A DNA stretch of 64,000 nt. It comes from Acinetobacter proteolyticus (lineage in GTDB: Bacteria; Pseudomonadota; Gammaproteobacteria; Pseudomonadales; Moraxellaceae). Under the pieces are notes generated by a model, which was not told the origin of the DNA, did not search any database, and was given only the letters and a program-made list of their open reading frames with translations. Positions 45,191 through 55,019 of the stretch are shown one piece after another (within the stretch, counting starts at the first letter, position 1; every line of letters begins with the position of its first letter). Position numbers and translations under genes: made by a program. The DNA lies in contig NZ_KB849179.1 in assembly GCF_000367945.1 (NCBI RefSeq), positions 3,597,263-3,661,262 of the forward strand. The letters run 5' to 3'.

Positions 45191-46366
45191 TTAAATCGTG
45201 TGTTCAAGTACTTGGCGTGTTTCTTTGGCAATACGACCTTCTTCATCAGTCGGAATCACCCAAATTTGTGGACCTGTACCATTGTCGATACGACCTTCTG
45301 TGCCACGCGGTAATGCATTATTTTTCTCTTGACTAAACTGTAAACCAAAGTGGGCTAAATAGCCTAAAGTCTTTTCACGGACATAAGCTGAGTTTTCACC
45401 AATACCACCTGTAAAGACTAGACCATCTAGACGCGGCAGGCCGCAACTTAAAGCCGATAAAGATTTGGCTAAGCGATAGCAGAACACTTCAATGGCTAGG
45501 GTTGCGCCTTCGTGACCATTTTCAGAGGCTTCTACCAAGGTGCGCATATCATTGGATAAACCAGATAAGCCCAATAAGCCACTCTCTTTATTCAACATGC
45601 TGTCAATTTTTTGGATATCCCAGCCCAAATTGCTGGCAAGGAACAGATGTAAACTTGGATCAACATCGCCGCTACGTGTACCCATCACCACACCTTCAAG
45701 CGGGGTCATACCCATCGAGGTATCGACACTATGACCATTCCAGACAGCACAGGTCGAACTACCATTGCCTAAATGGGCACTGAGCCAGCCCCCTTCATTT
45801 TTATGGCCTGCCAGTTCGCTGGCGCGTTCAGTCACATAAGCATGGCTGGTGCCGTGGAAACCATAGCGACGCACTTGATGTTCGGTATACAAATATTGCG
45901 GTAGGGCATAGCGATAGGCGCGTTCAGGCATGGTTTGGTGGAAAGCGGTATCGAATACAGCCACTTGTGGCAACTGTGGGAATAAACGCATGGTGGCTTC
46001 AATTCCAATCAGATGTGCTGGATTGTGAAGCGGTGCAAGGGGGGTCGCTGCTTCAATGCGTTCAACCAGTTCAGGTGTAAGCAGTTCTGCTTTGGTGATG
46101 TTCCCGCCATGAACCACACGATGCCCAATCGCTTGCGGGTTATAGTTGGCTAAACGAGCCAATAAGGTTTCAAGCGCTTTGGCATGATCTGCATAAGGAA
46201 TTGAAAGTTCCAGTGGTTCGCCCCCAAGCGTGACGCCTTTGATACGGGCATCTGCCGCGCCCAGATTTTCTGCCAAACCATAAATACGATCTTCACGACG
46301 TTCAGAAATGAGTGCGTATTTGATTGATGATGAACCACAGTTAATTACTAATACAGATATAGCCAC
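45191..46366 (-). CDS. ackA: Acetate kinase
   Basis: The 391-residue product starts at a GTG at 46366. ASKHA-kinase marks are [66 protein letters not shown] and GTRSGDVDP. It makes acetyl phosphate/ATP. ackA precedes pta, and acetyl phosphate is also a possible donor for response regulators including PhoB. Confidence 0.96.
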   Translation of the reverse strand: MAISVLVINCGSSSIKYALISERREDRIYGLAENLGAADARIKGVTLGGEPLELSIPYADHAKALETLLARLANYNPQAIGHRVVHGGNITKAELLTPELVERIEAATPLAPLHNPAHLIGIEATMRLFPQLPQVAVFDTAFHQTMPERAYRYALPQYLYTEHQVRRYGFHGTSHAYVTERASELAGHKNEGGWLSAHLGNGSSTCAVWNGHSVDTSMGMTPLEGVVMGTRSGDVDPSLHLFLASNLGWDIQKIDSMLNKESGLLGLSGLSNDMRTLVEASENGHEGATLAIEVFCYRLAKSLSALSCGLPRLDGLVFTGGIGENSAYVREKTLGYLAHFGLQFSQEKNNALPRGTEGRIDNGTGPQIWVIPTDEEGRIAKETRQVLEHTI

Positions 46367-46598
46367 GTTTGAACACCTAACAGATTTTAAATTTTATGAT
46401 GAACATCTTGATTTTGCTGCAACGCATGAGGCAGTGGAATCAAGCGCAATGTTTTAACATGGGATGTCGTCTTGGCGAAGATAGACTTTAGCCTATACAA
46501 CCCGTTTATAAATCAACCTATTGAGTATAGTTTGGAAATGCTCGGTTCTTTTGATTGATCTGTTGGTTTTATCATTATTTTTGTATGCAAATATATAA

Positions 46599-46638
46599 AA
46601 ACACGATAAAGATCAATTGAATGGCCTTTATCGTGTTT
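46599..46638 (-). terminator. Terminator of proA
   Basis: AACACGATAAAG and CTTTATCGTGTT pair across a 14-nt loop, with TTTTTATAT on the minus strand, 24 bp after the proA stop. Confidence 0.85.
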
Positions 46639-46661
46639 CTGTGTACAAATACTCGATTTTG

Positions 46662-47927
46662 TTATTGGCGGATTTGACCGTCACCAAAAACGATCCATTT
46701 TTGTGAGGTTAAACCTTCGAGACCAACTGGACCACGGGCATGGATTTTATCGGTTGAAATGCCGATTTCTGCACCTAGACCATATTCAAAACCATCAGCG
46801 AAACGGGTTGAAGCATTGATTATGACTGAACTTGAATCCACACGTGCTAAGAATTCACGGGCTAGACTAAAGTTTTCAGTAATAATCGCATCGGTATGGT
46901 GTGAACCATACTTATTGATATGCTCAATCGCTTCATCCATACCAGTGACCACTTTGATTGCAAGAATAGGACCAAGATATTCGGTATACCAATCTTCCTC
47001 TGTGGCTGTTTTTACAGATACGCCTAAGATACGTTGAGTTTCAGCACAACCACGTAATTCAACCTGTTTTTCAGCATAAAGTTCAGCAATCCGTGGTAAG
47101 AACTCTTCTGCAATGGTTTCATCGACCAATAAGGTTTCCATGGCATTACAGACGCCATAACGATGCGTTTTGGCATTCAGGGCGATTGGTAAGGCTTTTT
47201 GTAAGTCCGCTTGTGCTTCAACAAACACATGGCAGTTGCCATCTAAGTGTTTAATCACCGGAATACGTGCTTCATTACTGATACGTTCAATCAGACTTTT
47301 ACCACCACGCGGCACAATCACATCCACAAATTCAGTCATGGTGATCAGATGACCCACTGCGGCACGATCAGGGGTGTCAATCACTTGTACGGAATGTTCA
47401 GGTAAACCCGAGATTTGTAGGCCATGTTGAATTGCAGTTGCAATGGCTTTATTGGATTCAAGTGCTTCTGATCCACCACGTAAAATAATCGCGTTGCCAG
47501 ATTTCAAAGCCAATGACGCTGCTTCAAGGGTCACATTGGGTCTTGATTCATAGATCATACCAATTACACCCAAAGGCACACGCATTTTTCCAAGCTGAAT
47601 GCCTGAAGGGCGATAGGCTAAATCGGTAATTTCTCCAATAGGATCAATTAAGGCAATCACATCTTTTAAGCCTTGCAGCATGCCTTTGAAACGCGCAGGG
47701 GTAAGTTCTAAACGATCAAGCAAAGCACTGTCGAGTTGACGCTGACGACCATTGTCCATATCAATTTGATTGGCTGCTAAAATTTGGGCTTGATTATTTT
47801 CTAAAGCCGTATAGATTGCAGATAAGGCATGGTTTTTCAAATGTGTCGACGCGCTCGTTAATATACGAGAGGCTTGACGTGCTTGAGCACCGACCTGTTG
47901 CATATAATTTTGAATAGAATCTTGCAT
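46662..47927 (-). CDS. proA: Glutamate-5-semialdehyde dehydrogenase (gamma-glutamyl phosphate reductase)
   Basis: The start is the ATG at 47927 ([20 protein letters not shown], 421 residues); an upstream reading adds 36 unlike residues. The fold is aldehyde-dehydrogenase-like, with [45 protein letters not shown] and the catalytic Cys in [13 protein letters not shown]. It makes glutamate semialdehyde with NADPH, the second step in proline synthesis. proB is not in this window. Confidence 0.95.
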   Translation of the reverse strand: MQDSIQNYMQQVGAQARQASRILTSASTHLKNHALSAIYTALENNQAQILAANQIDMDNGRQRQLDSALLDRLELTPARFKGMLQGLKDVIALIDPIGEITDLAYRPSGIQLGKMRVPLGVIGMIYESRPNVTLEAASLALKSGNAIILRGGSEALESNKAIATAIQHGLQISGLPEHSVQVIDTPDRAAVGHLITMTEFVDVIVPRGGKSLIERISNEARIPVIKHLDGNCHVFVEAQADLQKALPIALNAKTHRYGVCNAMETLLVDETIAEEFLPRIAELYAEKQVELRGCAETQRILGVSVKTATEEDWYTEYLGPILAIKVVTGMDEAIEHINKYGSHHTDAIITENFSLAREFLARVDSSSVIINASTRFADGFEYGLGAEIGISTDKIHARGPVGLEGLTSQKWIVFGDGQIRQ

Positions 47928-48281
47928 AGCAGTTTGAGATTTGCATGTATTTATAAAGATAGTAACAGTCAACGGCTGAACAATGAATAGGCTGAACTGA
48001 CAATTCAAAAAATTATGAAGCGTTAATTGGCGCAAAAGTTTTTATTTTAGTGCGACGAAGATATTGAATCTAAAGCTGAGATTACATATTTTGCAAAAGA
48101 TTAATGTTCTAAACAAGATAAGTGGTTAAGGAAATGATTGCGTATAAAACGTGCATATGTATAGAATGAAAAAGTATAGGATAAATGTAATACAAATTTT
48201 ATAAATTTGTTAACTTGCAAGTAGAAATCGCTGAAAATGAGATTCTTGCAACAAAAAAATAAACAAGGATGGAGGAAGGAC
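47928..48281. other. Divergent intergenic region proA / hydrolase
   Basis: About 350 bp of AT-rich DNA holds the two outward promoters. No small ORF, repeat or RNA structure was convincing. The SD AGGAAGGAC for the hydrolase lies at its right edge. Confidence 0.55.
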
Positions 48282-49595
48282 ATGAATTCCATTATCCAAA
48301 TGGACTCGGATATAAATCATACCTACACAGGCTTTGGTTTTTTCGACATTTACAATAAAAACAGTTTTAAGCAGCCAGCACGTACTACGTGGATTGATGG
48401 TTGGAAAATTGAATATATGGCAATTGCAGATCCGAAAACGATCTACAACACGCCAATTGTAATTGTCGGGGGCGCATTTCAAAATTTTAACTCTTATAAG
48501 TATTGTGTTGAGCAACTCTTTGAGAGTGGACCCGTTATTTTAATCGATTTACCTTCAATGGGAGCGAATCAACAAATTCGCAATGTTGATACAGGTGAGT
48601 CTGCTGGAATTCTGGAACTACCTGATTTATCTAAAATGCTTGGTCAATGGCTGGATATTGTTGGCATTGATAAAGTTTCTGTGATGGGCATGTCATTGGG
48701 TTCTGTCGTGGCCTCGTCATTTGCAGATCAACGCCCTGAATTGATTGATCGTATGGTGTTGATGGGGGTGATGCAGAAGACCCGTAAAAGCTGGCGCATG
48801 CTGCTAGAAGAGTCGCTGCACTTAATGCGTGAAAACCGCATGGAAGAGTTTGGCCAAGCCGTGATTCTTTATTTGGTGAATCACGCTAAACTCGATAAAA
48901 CCAGGATGTCGCCAACAGCAAAGCGTTTGTTTTTTAGACAGATGGCGGAGTTTAGTGCAACTGAACGTGAGCGTTATGAAATCAACTGCAATCGTTTATT
49001 ACGTTTAAGTGATGTCCCTGTACCCCAATGTAAAACATTGGTTGCAGCAGGGCAGTATGACAGCTTTACTTTACCGCATGAAAATGCAGATTTTGCACTG
49101 CAGTGTCAGGATATGCAATTCGCTTTAATTGCCAACGCAGATCACGTGCCGCAACTCCAGCGCCGTAAAGAAACCATGAATTTGTTTACCACCTTCTTAA
49201 AAGGAGAATCCATCGACAATTTAGATGGCATTATCCCAATGAGCCGTGAACAAATGCAGCAGATTGAGCGCCGTGGTGAAGAACGTATTTCAGTATTACA
49301 GCCTGAAAGTAAATTGTCGCATCGCCATCTTGAGACAGAAGTGGATGTGAAGATTGTTGATATCACTTTCTTTGGCGTGTATTTAAAACTGCATAATCTT
49401 GAACAGCTTGATTTTATCAATCAACATCCGCGTGATTTAGCACTGCATTTAGCAGATGAAGAAGGTGAGTTTAAAATTGAATGTTTAATCTTTGATGCAA
49501 CTGAGCAAGGACTGCGCATCTTATTTAAACATGGTAATTTTGATATCGCAGAGCGTTTGACTCGTTTTATTCAACGTCAACAGCCAACTGAATAA
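48282..49595 (+). CDS. Alpha/beta hydrolase fused to a C-terminal PilZ-like domain
   Basis: The start is the ATG at 48282 (MNSIIQMDSD, 437 residues) with SD AGGAAGGAC. Residues ~50-310 form an alpha/beta hydrolase: VIVGGAFQNFNSY, nucleophile elbow VMGMSLGSV (Ser138) and the catalytic-His region ANADHVPQ (His288). Residues ~325-430 look like a PilZ domain: ERRGEERISV carries RxxxR (331-335) and VDITFFGVYLKL carries D-x-T-x-x-G (360-365), close to the c-di-GMP-binding pattern with Thr for Ser. c-di-GMP-gated lipid or ester hydrolysis is an inference; I know of no characterised homologue. Confidence 0.75.
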   Translation: MNSIIQMDSDINHTYTGFGFFDIYNKNSFKQPARTTWIDGWKIEYMAIADPKTIYNTPIVIVGGAFQNFNSYKYCVEQLFESGPVILIDLPSMGANQQIRNVDTGESAGILELPDLSKMLGQWLDIVGIDKVSVMGMSLGSVVASSFADQRPELIDRMVLMGVMQKTRKSWRMLLEESLHLMRENRMEEFGQAVILYLVNHAKLDKTRMSPTAKRLFFRQMAEFSATERERYEINCNRLLRLSDVPVPQCKTLVAAGQYDSFTLPHENADFALQCQDMQFALIANADHVPQLQRRKETMNLFTTFLKGESIDNLDGIIPMSREQMQQIERRGEERISVLQPESKLSHRHLETEVDVKIVDITFFGVYLKLHNLEQLDFINQHPRDLALHLADEEGEFKIECLIFDATEQGLRILFKHGNFDIAERLTRFIQRQQPTE

Positions 49596-49612
49596 CGGGT
49601 ATTCAAGAATTA

Positions 49613-49642
49613 AAAAAAGTGGCAATTTGCCACTTTTCTTTT
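49613..49642. terminator. Terminator between the PilZ fusion and the methyltransferase gene
   Basis: AAAAGTGGCAA-T-TTGCCACTTTT is symmetrical, with T runs on both strands. Confidence 0.88.
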
Positions 49643-49650
49643 TGGTCGAG

Positions 49651-50493
49651 TTATTTATTGGTCGCTTGGATCATCCAGACCAAGTCACCTAAATGTTGCT
49701 GCGTATTTTCGAGGACTGCGTGTTCAAAAAATTGCTTTGGTTGCAGGACGTCAACTTGATTAAAGCCTGCTTCTTGGAAAAATTGTTCGATTTCGGCAGG
49801 GGTTTGAAAATGAAAGCTAAACGCACTGCGAGACATCCATTTGAGTAAACGGCTGCTGTTCCAGATAATCGTTGCTAATTTGTTTTGGGTTGGTTCCGGA
49901 TAGATGTCAGTTAAATAGTGCAATGCTTTAAAACCCTGACCATAGTTGGCAATGGCTTGGATGAGCTGCTGTAACATTGGTTTTTCAAAGTAATTGATCA
50001 GCCCTTCACTGATAATCACCAATGGACGTTGAGGATCAAATACCTCAAATGCAGCAGCAAAGGCTTCGGTAAATAAGTCGACAGATAGAACTTCATCTAC
50101 ATTATTTTCAATTTGTTGTAGTGCTGCCTGTTTGGTGGCGGCCATGTCAGGTAAATCTAGTTCACGGTAAGTGATATTGGGATAATGTTGTCTAAACCAC
50201 CAACCACGTGGCGATAGACCACAAGCAATTTCAAGCACTTGTAGCTCAGGATGCTGCTCAATCAATTCTTTTAACTGGTTGTCGAGCATGCTGTGACGTT
50301 GTTTGAGCGTGGTGCGCATGCTACCACCGACATATTTTTCAGCCCAACTTTCAATTGGATGAACTAAGGCGGCTAAAGTTTTTCCTTTGGCGGTTGCCAG
50401 TGCTGGATGTGAAATCCCCATTTGATACCAGATATAGCCAGTGTAGTGTGCGGTAAATGAAATGTGGCGGTGTTTCGAAAGTTGTTGTGTCAT
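49651..50493 (-). CDS. Leucine-carboxyl-methyltransferase-like (LCM-type) SAM methyltransferase
   Basis: The 280-residue product resembles LCM-type methyltransferases: QVLEIACGLSPRGWWFRQHYPNITYRELDLPDM gives the SAM site and acidic-loop DLP, and PLVIISEGLINYFEKPMLQ is the family's EGLxxYF segment. SD AGGACAG. Related bacterial proteins act on O or carboxyl groups; the substrate is unknown. Confidence 0.8.
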   Translation of the reverse strand: MTQQLSKHRHISFTAHYTGYIWYQMGISHPALATAKGKTLAALVHPIESWAEKYVGGSMRTTLKQRHSMLDNQLKELIEQHPELQVLEIACGLSPRGWWFRQHYPNITYRELDLPDMAATKQAALQQIENNVDEVLSVDLFTEAFAAAFEVFDPQRPLVIISEGLINYFEKPMLQQLIQAIANYGQGFKALHYLTDIYPEPTQNKLATIIWNSSRLLKWMSRSAFSFHFQTPAEIEQFFQEAGFNQVDVLQPKQFFEHAVLENTQQHLGDLVWMIQATNK

Positions 50494-50594
50494 CTGTCCT
50501 AGACTCTATTTTTCCTAATTGAGATATATAAAATTAATCGCTTTTTTGAGTTGAGATTTTTCTACCAAATCCGATTTTAGGTTTGTTATTTACT

Positions 50595-50720
50595 ATCGTG
50601 GGGCGGCATGGATGCCGCCGTTGGGCTGGGGTTACAAGGATGTACCCTCAGCCTAACAAAGGATTTTTGCTTACTTTTCATCCCTGAAAAGTAAGTCGAG
50701 CCGAAGGCAAAATCCTTCAA
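50595..50720. repeat. Palindromic, multi-hairpin intergenic element
   Basis: Several perfect hairpins lie together: GGCGGCAT/ATGCCGCC (50602-50619), GGCTGGGG…CCCTCAGCC (50624-50653), CTTACTTTTCA-TCCC-TGAAAAGTAAG (50670-50695), and an outer pairing AAGGATTTT/AAAATCCTT (50659-50717). No ORF fits. It lies between the methyltransferase and nagZ. I recall similar sequences scattered in Acinetobacter genomes, but cannot count copies here. Confidence 0.7.
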
Positions 50721-50782
50721 TCAGATGAGCACTCGGCAAGATTCCATTATGTTAATAAAACGATGAAGAAATCTAAGTAAAG

Positions 50783-51805
50783 TTAGAATGAATTTTTAAA
50801 CTCTTCAATGACTTTTCTGACGCTGTGCCAGTTTTCATCGTCTAAGGTCAATGTCGTACCGATTTGGATATTTGGAATTTTGCCGCGCATACGCTCTAAA
50901 CGTTGCTGATTTGGTAACGCCAGCGTCTGGATTCCATCCAATGCAGTACATGCAGCCGCACGGTCATTACAAACTAAGCCCATATCACAACCCGCATTTA
51001 AAGCCGCTTGAATACGAGCATCGGCACCGCCAGCGACACAGGCCGCTTGCATACTCAAGTCATCTGAGAAGAGTACGCCGTCGAATTTAAGCTGTTGGCG
51101 TAAGATTTCTTGTAGCCAGAACGGAGAGAAGCCTGCTGGATTTGGATCAACTTGATCATAGATCACATGAGCAGGCATCAATGCATCTAGTTGAGGCATC
51201 AACTTGATAAAGCTCTGCATGTCTTTGTCGTAGATTTCTTGGTATGAGCGACTGTCAATTGCAGCGGCAACGTGCGAGTCAGCTTTGACTGAACCATGAC
51301 CAGGGAAGTGTTTGCCCGTAGTGGCCATGCCTGCTTGTTTCATACCGCGCATAAAGGCATCAGCCAGCGGCACGATGTCTTGCATGTTTTTGGCAAAACC
51401 ACGATCACCAATCACATCACTCACGTCATTCAGGTCCAAAACAGGGGCGAAGCTAAAATCAATACCGACCGCGAGGACTTCAGTCGCCATTAACCAGCCA
51501 CATTGTTCAGCCAGTTCAATTGCTTGTTGTGGATTGCTGAGATAGCGCTCACCCAATCGGCCCATTGCTGGAAGTAGCGTAAAGCCTTGTCTTAAGCGTT
51601 GGACGCGACCACCTTCCTGATCAACGGCAATCAAAATCTCTGGACGGATTTGACGCATATGGTCGGTTAAGGCACGGACTTGTTGAGGGGATTCAATATT
51701 TCGTGCAAATAAAATCATGCCACCGACTTGCGGAGCTCGTAATAGTTCAATATCTTCTTGAGTAAGTTCTGTGCCAGCAATATCCAGCATCAACGCGCCG
51801 ATCAT
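50783..51805 (-). CDS. nagZ: Beta-N-acetylhexosaminidase NagZ
   Basis: The 340-residue GH3 enzyme carries KHFPGHGSVKADSH (His of the catalytic loop), LFSDDLSM (nucleophile Asp) and VDQEGGRVQRLR. NagZ removes GlcNAc from anhydro-muropeptides in the cytoplasm during cell-wall recycling. In many Gram-negatives its products control AmpC; that link is not visible here. SD GGAATCCTT. Confidence 0.95.
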   Translation of the reverse strand: MIGALMLDIAGTELTQEDIELLRAPQVGGMILFARNIESPQQVRALTDHMRQIRPEILIAVDQEGGRVQRLRQGFTLLPAMGRLGERYLSNPQQAIELAEQCGWLMATEVLAVGIDFSFAPVLDLNDVSDVIGDRGFAKNMQDIVPLADAFMRGMKQAGMATTGKHFPGHGSVKADSHVAAAIDSRSYQEIYDKDMQSFIKLMPQLDALMPAHVIYDQVDPNPAGFSPFWLQEILRQQLKFDGVLFSDDLSMQAACVAGGADARIQAALNAGCDMGLVCNDRAAACTALDGIQTLALPNQQRLERMRGKIPNIQIGTTLTLDDENWHSVRKVIEEFKNSF

Positions 51806-52054
51806 AAGGATTCCGTTTGATTTTTGATAAAAAATTTGATGAAAAAAACGATAGCTAAATTGTGCAATGATTTGCTACATTTTGTCAGTACAGAATATGA
51901 TAAAACTACATGATATTGATGATAAGTGCTTGTTGGTCATTTATTTAGGGTGACCGATGAGTTTTACATGTTGTGAAGTGCTTGGATGAAATATGTTCAT
52001 TTTAATCACGTCCACATGTAATAATTGCCATATCCAAGGAAGTACCAAAATTTT

Positions 52055-54238
52055 ATGAAACTTCAAATGATAGCGTGTGCAGTTGCAATCGCGACTGGTG
52101 GTTTATTTTTCTCTCATACCATGAATGAGGCATTTGCGGCGACTGAGGCACCTGTCGTTTCAACGGTAATCAAGCCATCACAAGAACAGGCCTTGGTTGC
52201 ACGTCAGTTAGCCACATTGGTTGATCGTCAGCATTATTTAAATATGCGCCTCGACGCAACCACTTCAAACCGTATTTTGAATATGTATTTGGATAGTCTT
52301 GATCCAGATCATTCATTATTTTTAAGCAGCGAAGTAGAAGACTATCAAAAAAAATATGGGTCAACATTTGGTAGTTCATTAAAAGCGGGTAATTTAACGG
52401 GACCTTTTCTGATTCATGCGCAATATCGTGATCGTTTGAAACAATTCTATGAGTTTATGTTGGCTGAGTTGAAAAAGCCGCAGAACCTGAATCAAAAAGA
52501 TGTCTATCTCGATACGGACCGTGAAAAAGCGCCGTATTTTAAAACTACAGCTGAGCAACAACAGCATTGGCAAAGAATGTTGGTGTCACAGCTGATCAAT
52601 TTAACCATTAGTAAAGAAGAAGAGCAGGCCAAGCAAAAAGCGCTGAAAGCAGACCCATCACTGGCGAATGGTCAGGATTTAACTGGGCCTGAGGACTTAA
52701 CCCCTGTTCAAACCTTGACGAAACGTTATACCCGTCAGTTAGAACGTATTGGCCGTGTTAAAAGCGATGATGTGCTGGATAAAACCTTAAATGCCATGTT
52801 AGCAACCTATGATCCACACAGTAACTACTATCCACCGATTGATGCGATGGAGCTGAACCGCCAGACCACTTTGCAATTGGAAGGAATTGGGGTTTCGATT
52901 CGTCCTGAACGTGGTAATGAAGATTACACCAAAATTGAAACCATCGTTGAGGGTGGTCCAGCCAGTAAATCGGGTCAGGTAAAATCAGGTGATCGCATTA
53001 TTGGTGTGGCTCAAGATGGCGAGAAAATGGTCGATGTGATTGGCTGGCCAAGCTCAGAAATCGTGGGATTGATTCGTGGTAAGCGCGGTACCAAAGTGGT
53101 GGTACGTTTACTGGGTGCTGGTGCTTCGATGAGTCAAGCACGTAATGTGACCTTAACCCGTGACATTATTCAAGAAGAAGATGCGGGTGTGCGTTCACGT
53201 ACCGTTGAAATTACCCGTGATGGTAAAAAGCATCTCTTTGGTGTGATTGAAATCCCATCGTTCTATTTTGACTATCGCTCTCGTCGTGCGGGTACTGAAT
53301 ATCGTTCAGTCTCTGAAGATACTGCGAAGGCTCTAGAGTCACTCAAAGCACAAAAAGTTGAAGGTATTCTTGTCGACTTACGTAATGATCCAGGTGGTTC
53401 TTTAGAAGAAGTGGCGCGTATGCTCGGTCAGGTGATTAAGTCTGGTCCTGTGGTGCAAATCCGTGATGGTAACGGTAACGTCAATGTATTTGAAGATACT
53501 GATGGGGGGGAGCAGATCTATGCAGGTCCAATGGCCGTTTTAGTGAATTTGGCCTCAGCATCTGCAAGTGAGATTTACTCTGCTGCGATTCAGGATTATG
53601 AGCGCGGGATTATCATTGGCAGTACTACGACTGGTAAAGGAACAGCACAGGTTCAATTAGACTCTTTGGCTTATGGTCAGGCGACGTTAACTCAGCGTAA
53701 GTTCTATCGTATTACCGGTGGCAGTACCCAAAATAAAGGTGTGATCCCAGATATCAAGTTGGTTGATATCTATAATGAAGAGTTTGGGGAGCGTAAAGCG
53801 AAGAATGCCTTGAAGTGGGATACCATTCCAACTGCACCATTTAAGCGAGAAGGCTCTGTTCAACCTTATGTGGCAAAATTGTCCCAGTTGTCTGAGCAAC
53901 GTGTTGCAGCTGATTCTCAATTTAAATATTTAGAAGCACGTAAAGCAATTGCCAAGAAAACTTCAGATCAGAAGAAAGTGGTGCTCGATATTGATCAACG
54001 TCGTGCCGAGTTGATTGATCTTGAGAAACAAACCCTAAATGCCGAAAACCAGCGTCGTAGTGCGACAGGTTTAGCACCTTATGCAAATTGGGAAAGCTAC
54101 CAAGCTTCGATCGATGCCTTGGTAGAGTCGCGTGCCAAAATGAAAGCACACTTACGTCCGCCATTGCCTGAAGAAGAGACCTTCATTAATGAAGCCGCAA
54201 ATGTCTTGTTAGATTACTCGAAGTTGCAGTCTCGTTAA
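52055..54238 (+). CDS. prc: C-terminal processing (tail-specific) protease Prc
   Basis: The start is the ATG at 52055 (MKLQMIACAVAIATGGLFF, 727 residues); the upstream alternative is TTG. A signal peptide is followed by the N-terminal helical region, a PDZ domain ~residues 235-330 (GIGVSIRPERGNEDYTKIETIVEGG), the S41 protease core (VEGILVDLRNDPGGSLEEVARML, NLASASASEIYSAAIQDY with the Ser, and GTTTTGKGTAQ? region TTTGKGTAQ with the Lys), and a C-terminal DUF3340-like tail. It degrades or trims periplasmic proteins, including cell-wall enzymes, at their C terminus. Confidence 0.95.
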   Translation: MKLQMIACAVAIATGGLFFSHTMNEAFAATEAPVVSTVIKPSQEQALVARQLATLVDRQHYLNMRLDATTSNRILNMYLDSLDPDHSLFLSSEVEDYQKKYGSTFGSSLKAGNLTGPFLIHAQYRDRLKQFYEFMLAELKKPQNLNQKDVYLDTDREKAPYFKTTAEQQQHWQRMLVSQLINLTISKEEEQAKQKALKADPSLANGQDLTGPEDLTPVQTLTKRYTRQLERIGRVKSDDVLDKTLNAMLATYDPHSNYYPPIDAMELNRQTTLQLEGIGVSIRPERGNEDYTKIETIVEGGPASKSGQVKSGDRIIGVAQDGEKMVDVIGWPSSEIVGLIRGKRGTKVVVRLLGAGASMSQARNVTLTRDIIQEEDAGVRSRTVEITRDGKKHLFGVIEIPSFYFDYRSRRAGTEYRSVSEDTAKALESLKAQKVEGILVDLRNDPGGSLEEVARMLGQVIKSGPVVQIRDGNGNVNVFEDTDGGEQIYAGPMAVLVNLASASASEIYSAAIQDYERGIIIGSTTTGKGTAQVQLDSLAYGQATLTQRKFYRITGGSTQNKGVIPDIKLVDIYNEEFGERKAKNALKWDTIPTAPFKREGSVQPYVAKLSQLSEQRVAADSQFKYLEARKAIAKKTSDQKKVVLDIDQRRAELIDLEKQTLNAENQRRSATGLAPYANWESYQASIDALVESRAKMKAHLRPPLPEEETFINEAANVLLDYSKLQSR

Positions 54239-54259
54239 CAGCTGCAGTGTTCTAGCCAT

Positions 54260-54291
54260 AAAAAAGCCCTGTGTGATACAGGGCTTTTTTA
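54260..54291. terminator. Terminator between prc and the DUF2147 gene
   Basis: AAAAAGCCCTGT and ACAGGGCTTTTT pair around a short loop, with A/T tracts for both convergent genes. Confidence 0.9.
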
Positions 54292-54309
54292 TGAGTATTT
54301 TTATTGTAT

Positions 54310-54759
54310 TTAGTTGACCCGAATCCAGATTTGACTGCGGCCCAATACTGAGACACCAACATAACCACGTAAGTGCAAACGTTGTCCATTAGAACTCAGT
54401 TTTGCCGTCAGGCTATAGACACGGCCACTATTGGGATCAAGGATTTTCCCGCCCGTATAGGTAAGGTCTTTTTTATGTTTTAGCTTGGTGATGGCATTCA
54501 AACCTAAAATCGGTTTGTTGGTATAAGGTGCAGGGCAGCCTGTGCAAAGTTCTTTGGGTGTATAGCCAGTACGTGGGGTAATTTTGATAATTTTACCTGT
54601 ATAGGAACCATCCGCTTCTTGTGTGATTTCAACTTGTCCTTTGGGTGCACCGGTTACATCGTCCACACTTTGCCAAATCCCGCTAATATCTTGAGCAAAA
54701 GCAAAATGACTTAAGGTAAAAAGAAAGAAAAAAGAAATCAGTTTTTGCAAATTGTTCAT
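54310..54759 (-). CDS. DUF2147 exported protein, copy 1
   Basis: The start is the ATG at 54759 with SD AAGGGGG; the in-frame codon 6 bp upstream is TTG. The 149-residue product has a signal peptide (SFFFLFTLSHFAFA), then the DUF2147 core GIWQSVDDVTGAPKGQVEI, KIIKITPRTGYTPKELCTGCPAPYTNKPI, SNGQRLHLRGYVG. Two Cys (CTGC) are in the core. A paralogue with the same motifs lies at 57700-58146. Function unknown; periplasmic. Confidence 0.85.
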   Translation of the reverse strand: MNNLQKLISFFFLFTLSHFAFAQDISGIWQSVDDVTGAPKGQVEITQEADGSYTGKIIKITPRTGYTPKELCTGCPAPYTNKPILGLNAITKLKHKKDLTYTGGKILDPNSGRVYSLTAKLSSNGQRLHLRGYVGVSVLGRSQIWIRVN

Positions 54760-55019
54760 GTTCAAGCCCCCTTGTTGCCATGATGTCTTGCTATTATTTC
54801 GGATTTCTAATTACAGATTCAATCATTATTTTACAGTTGTAAATTTTTATAATTGAAGTTTCAATCAATTTTTTATGCTTCTGATCGATAAAAATCTAAG
54901 TCCTCAGAACCGAAAAATTTCGACTTTTACTGGTTTTAAGCGTTTCTGACTGTGGGCGATAACAGGCTGAACAGGTCTGTGAAATTCGCATGAAACGTTT
55001 ATTTTAGTCAGGATGCCGC

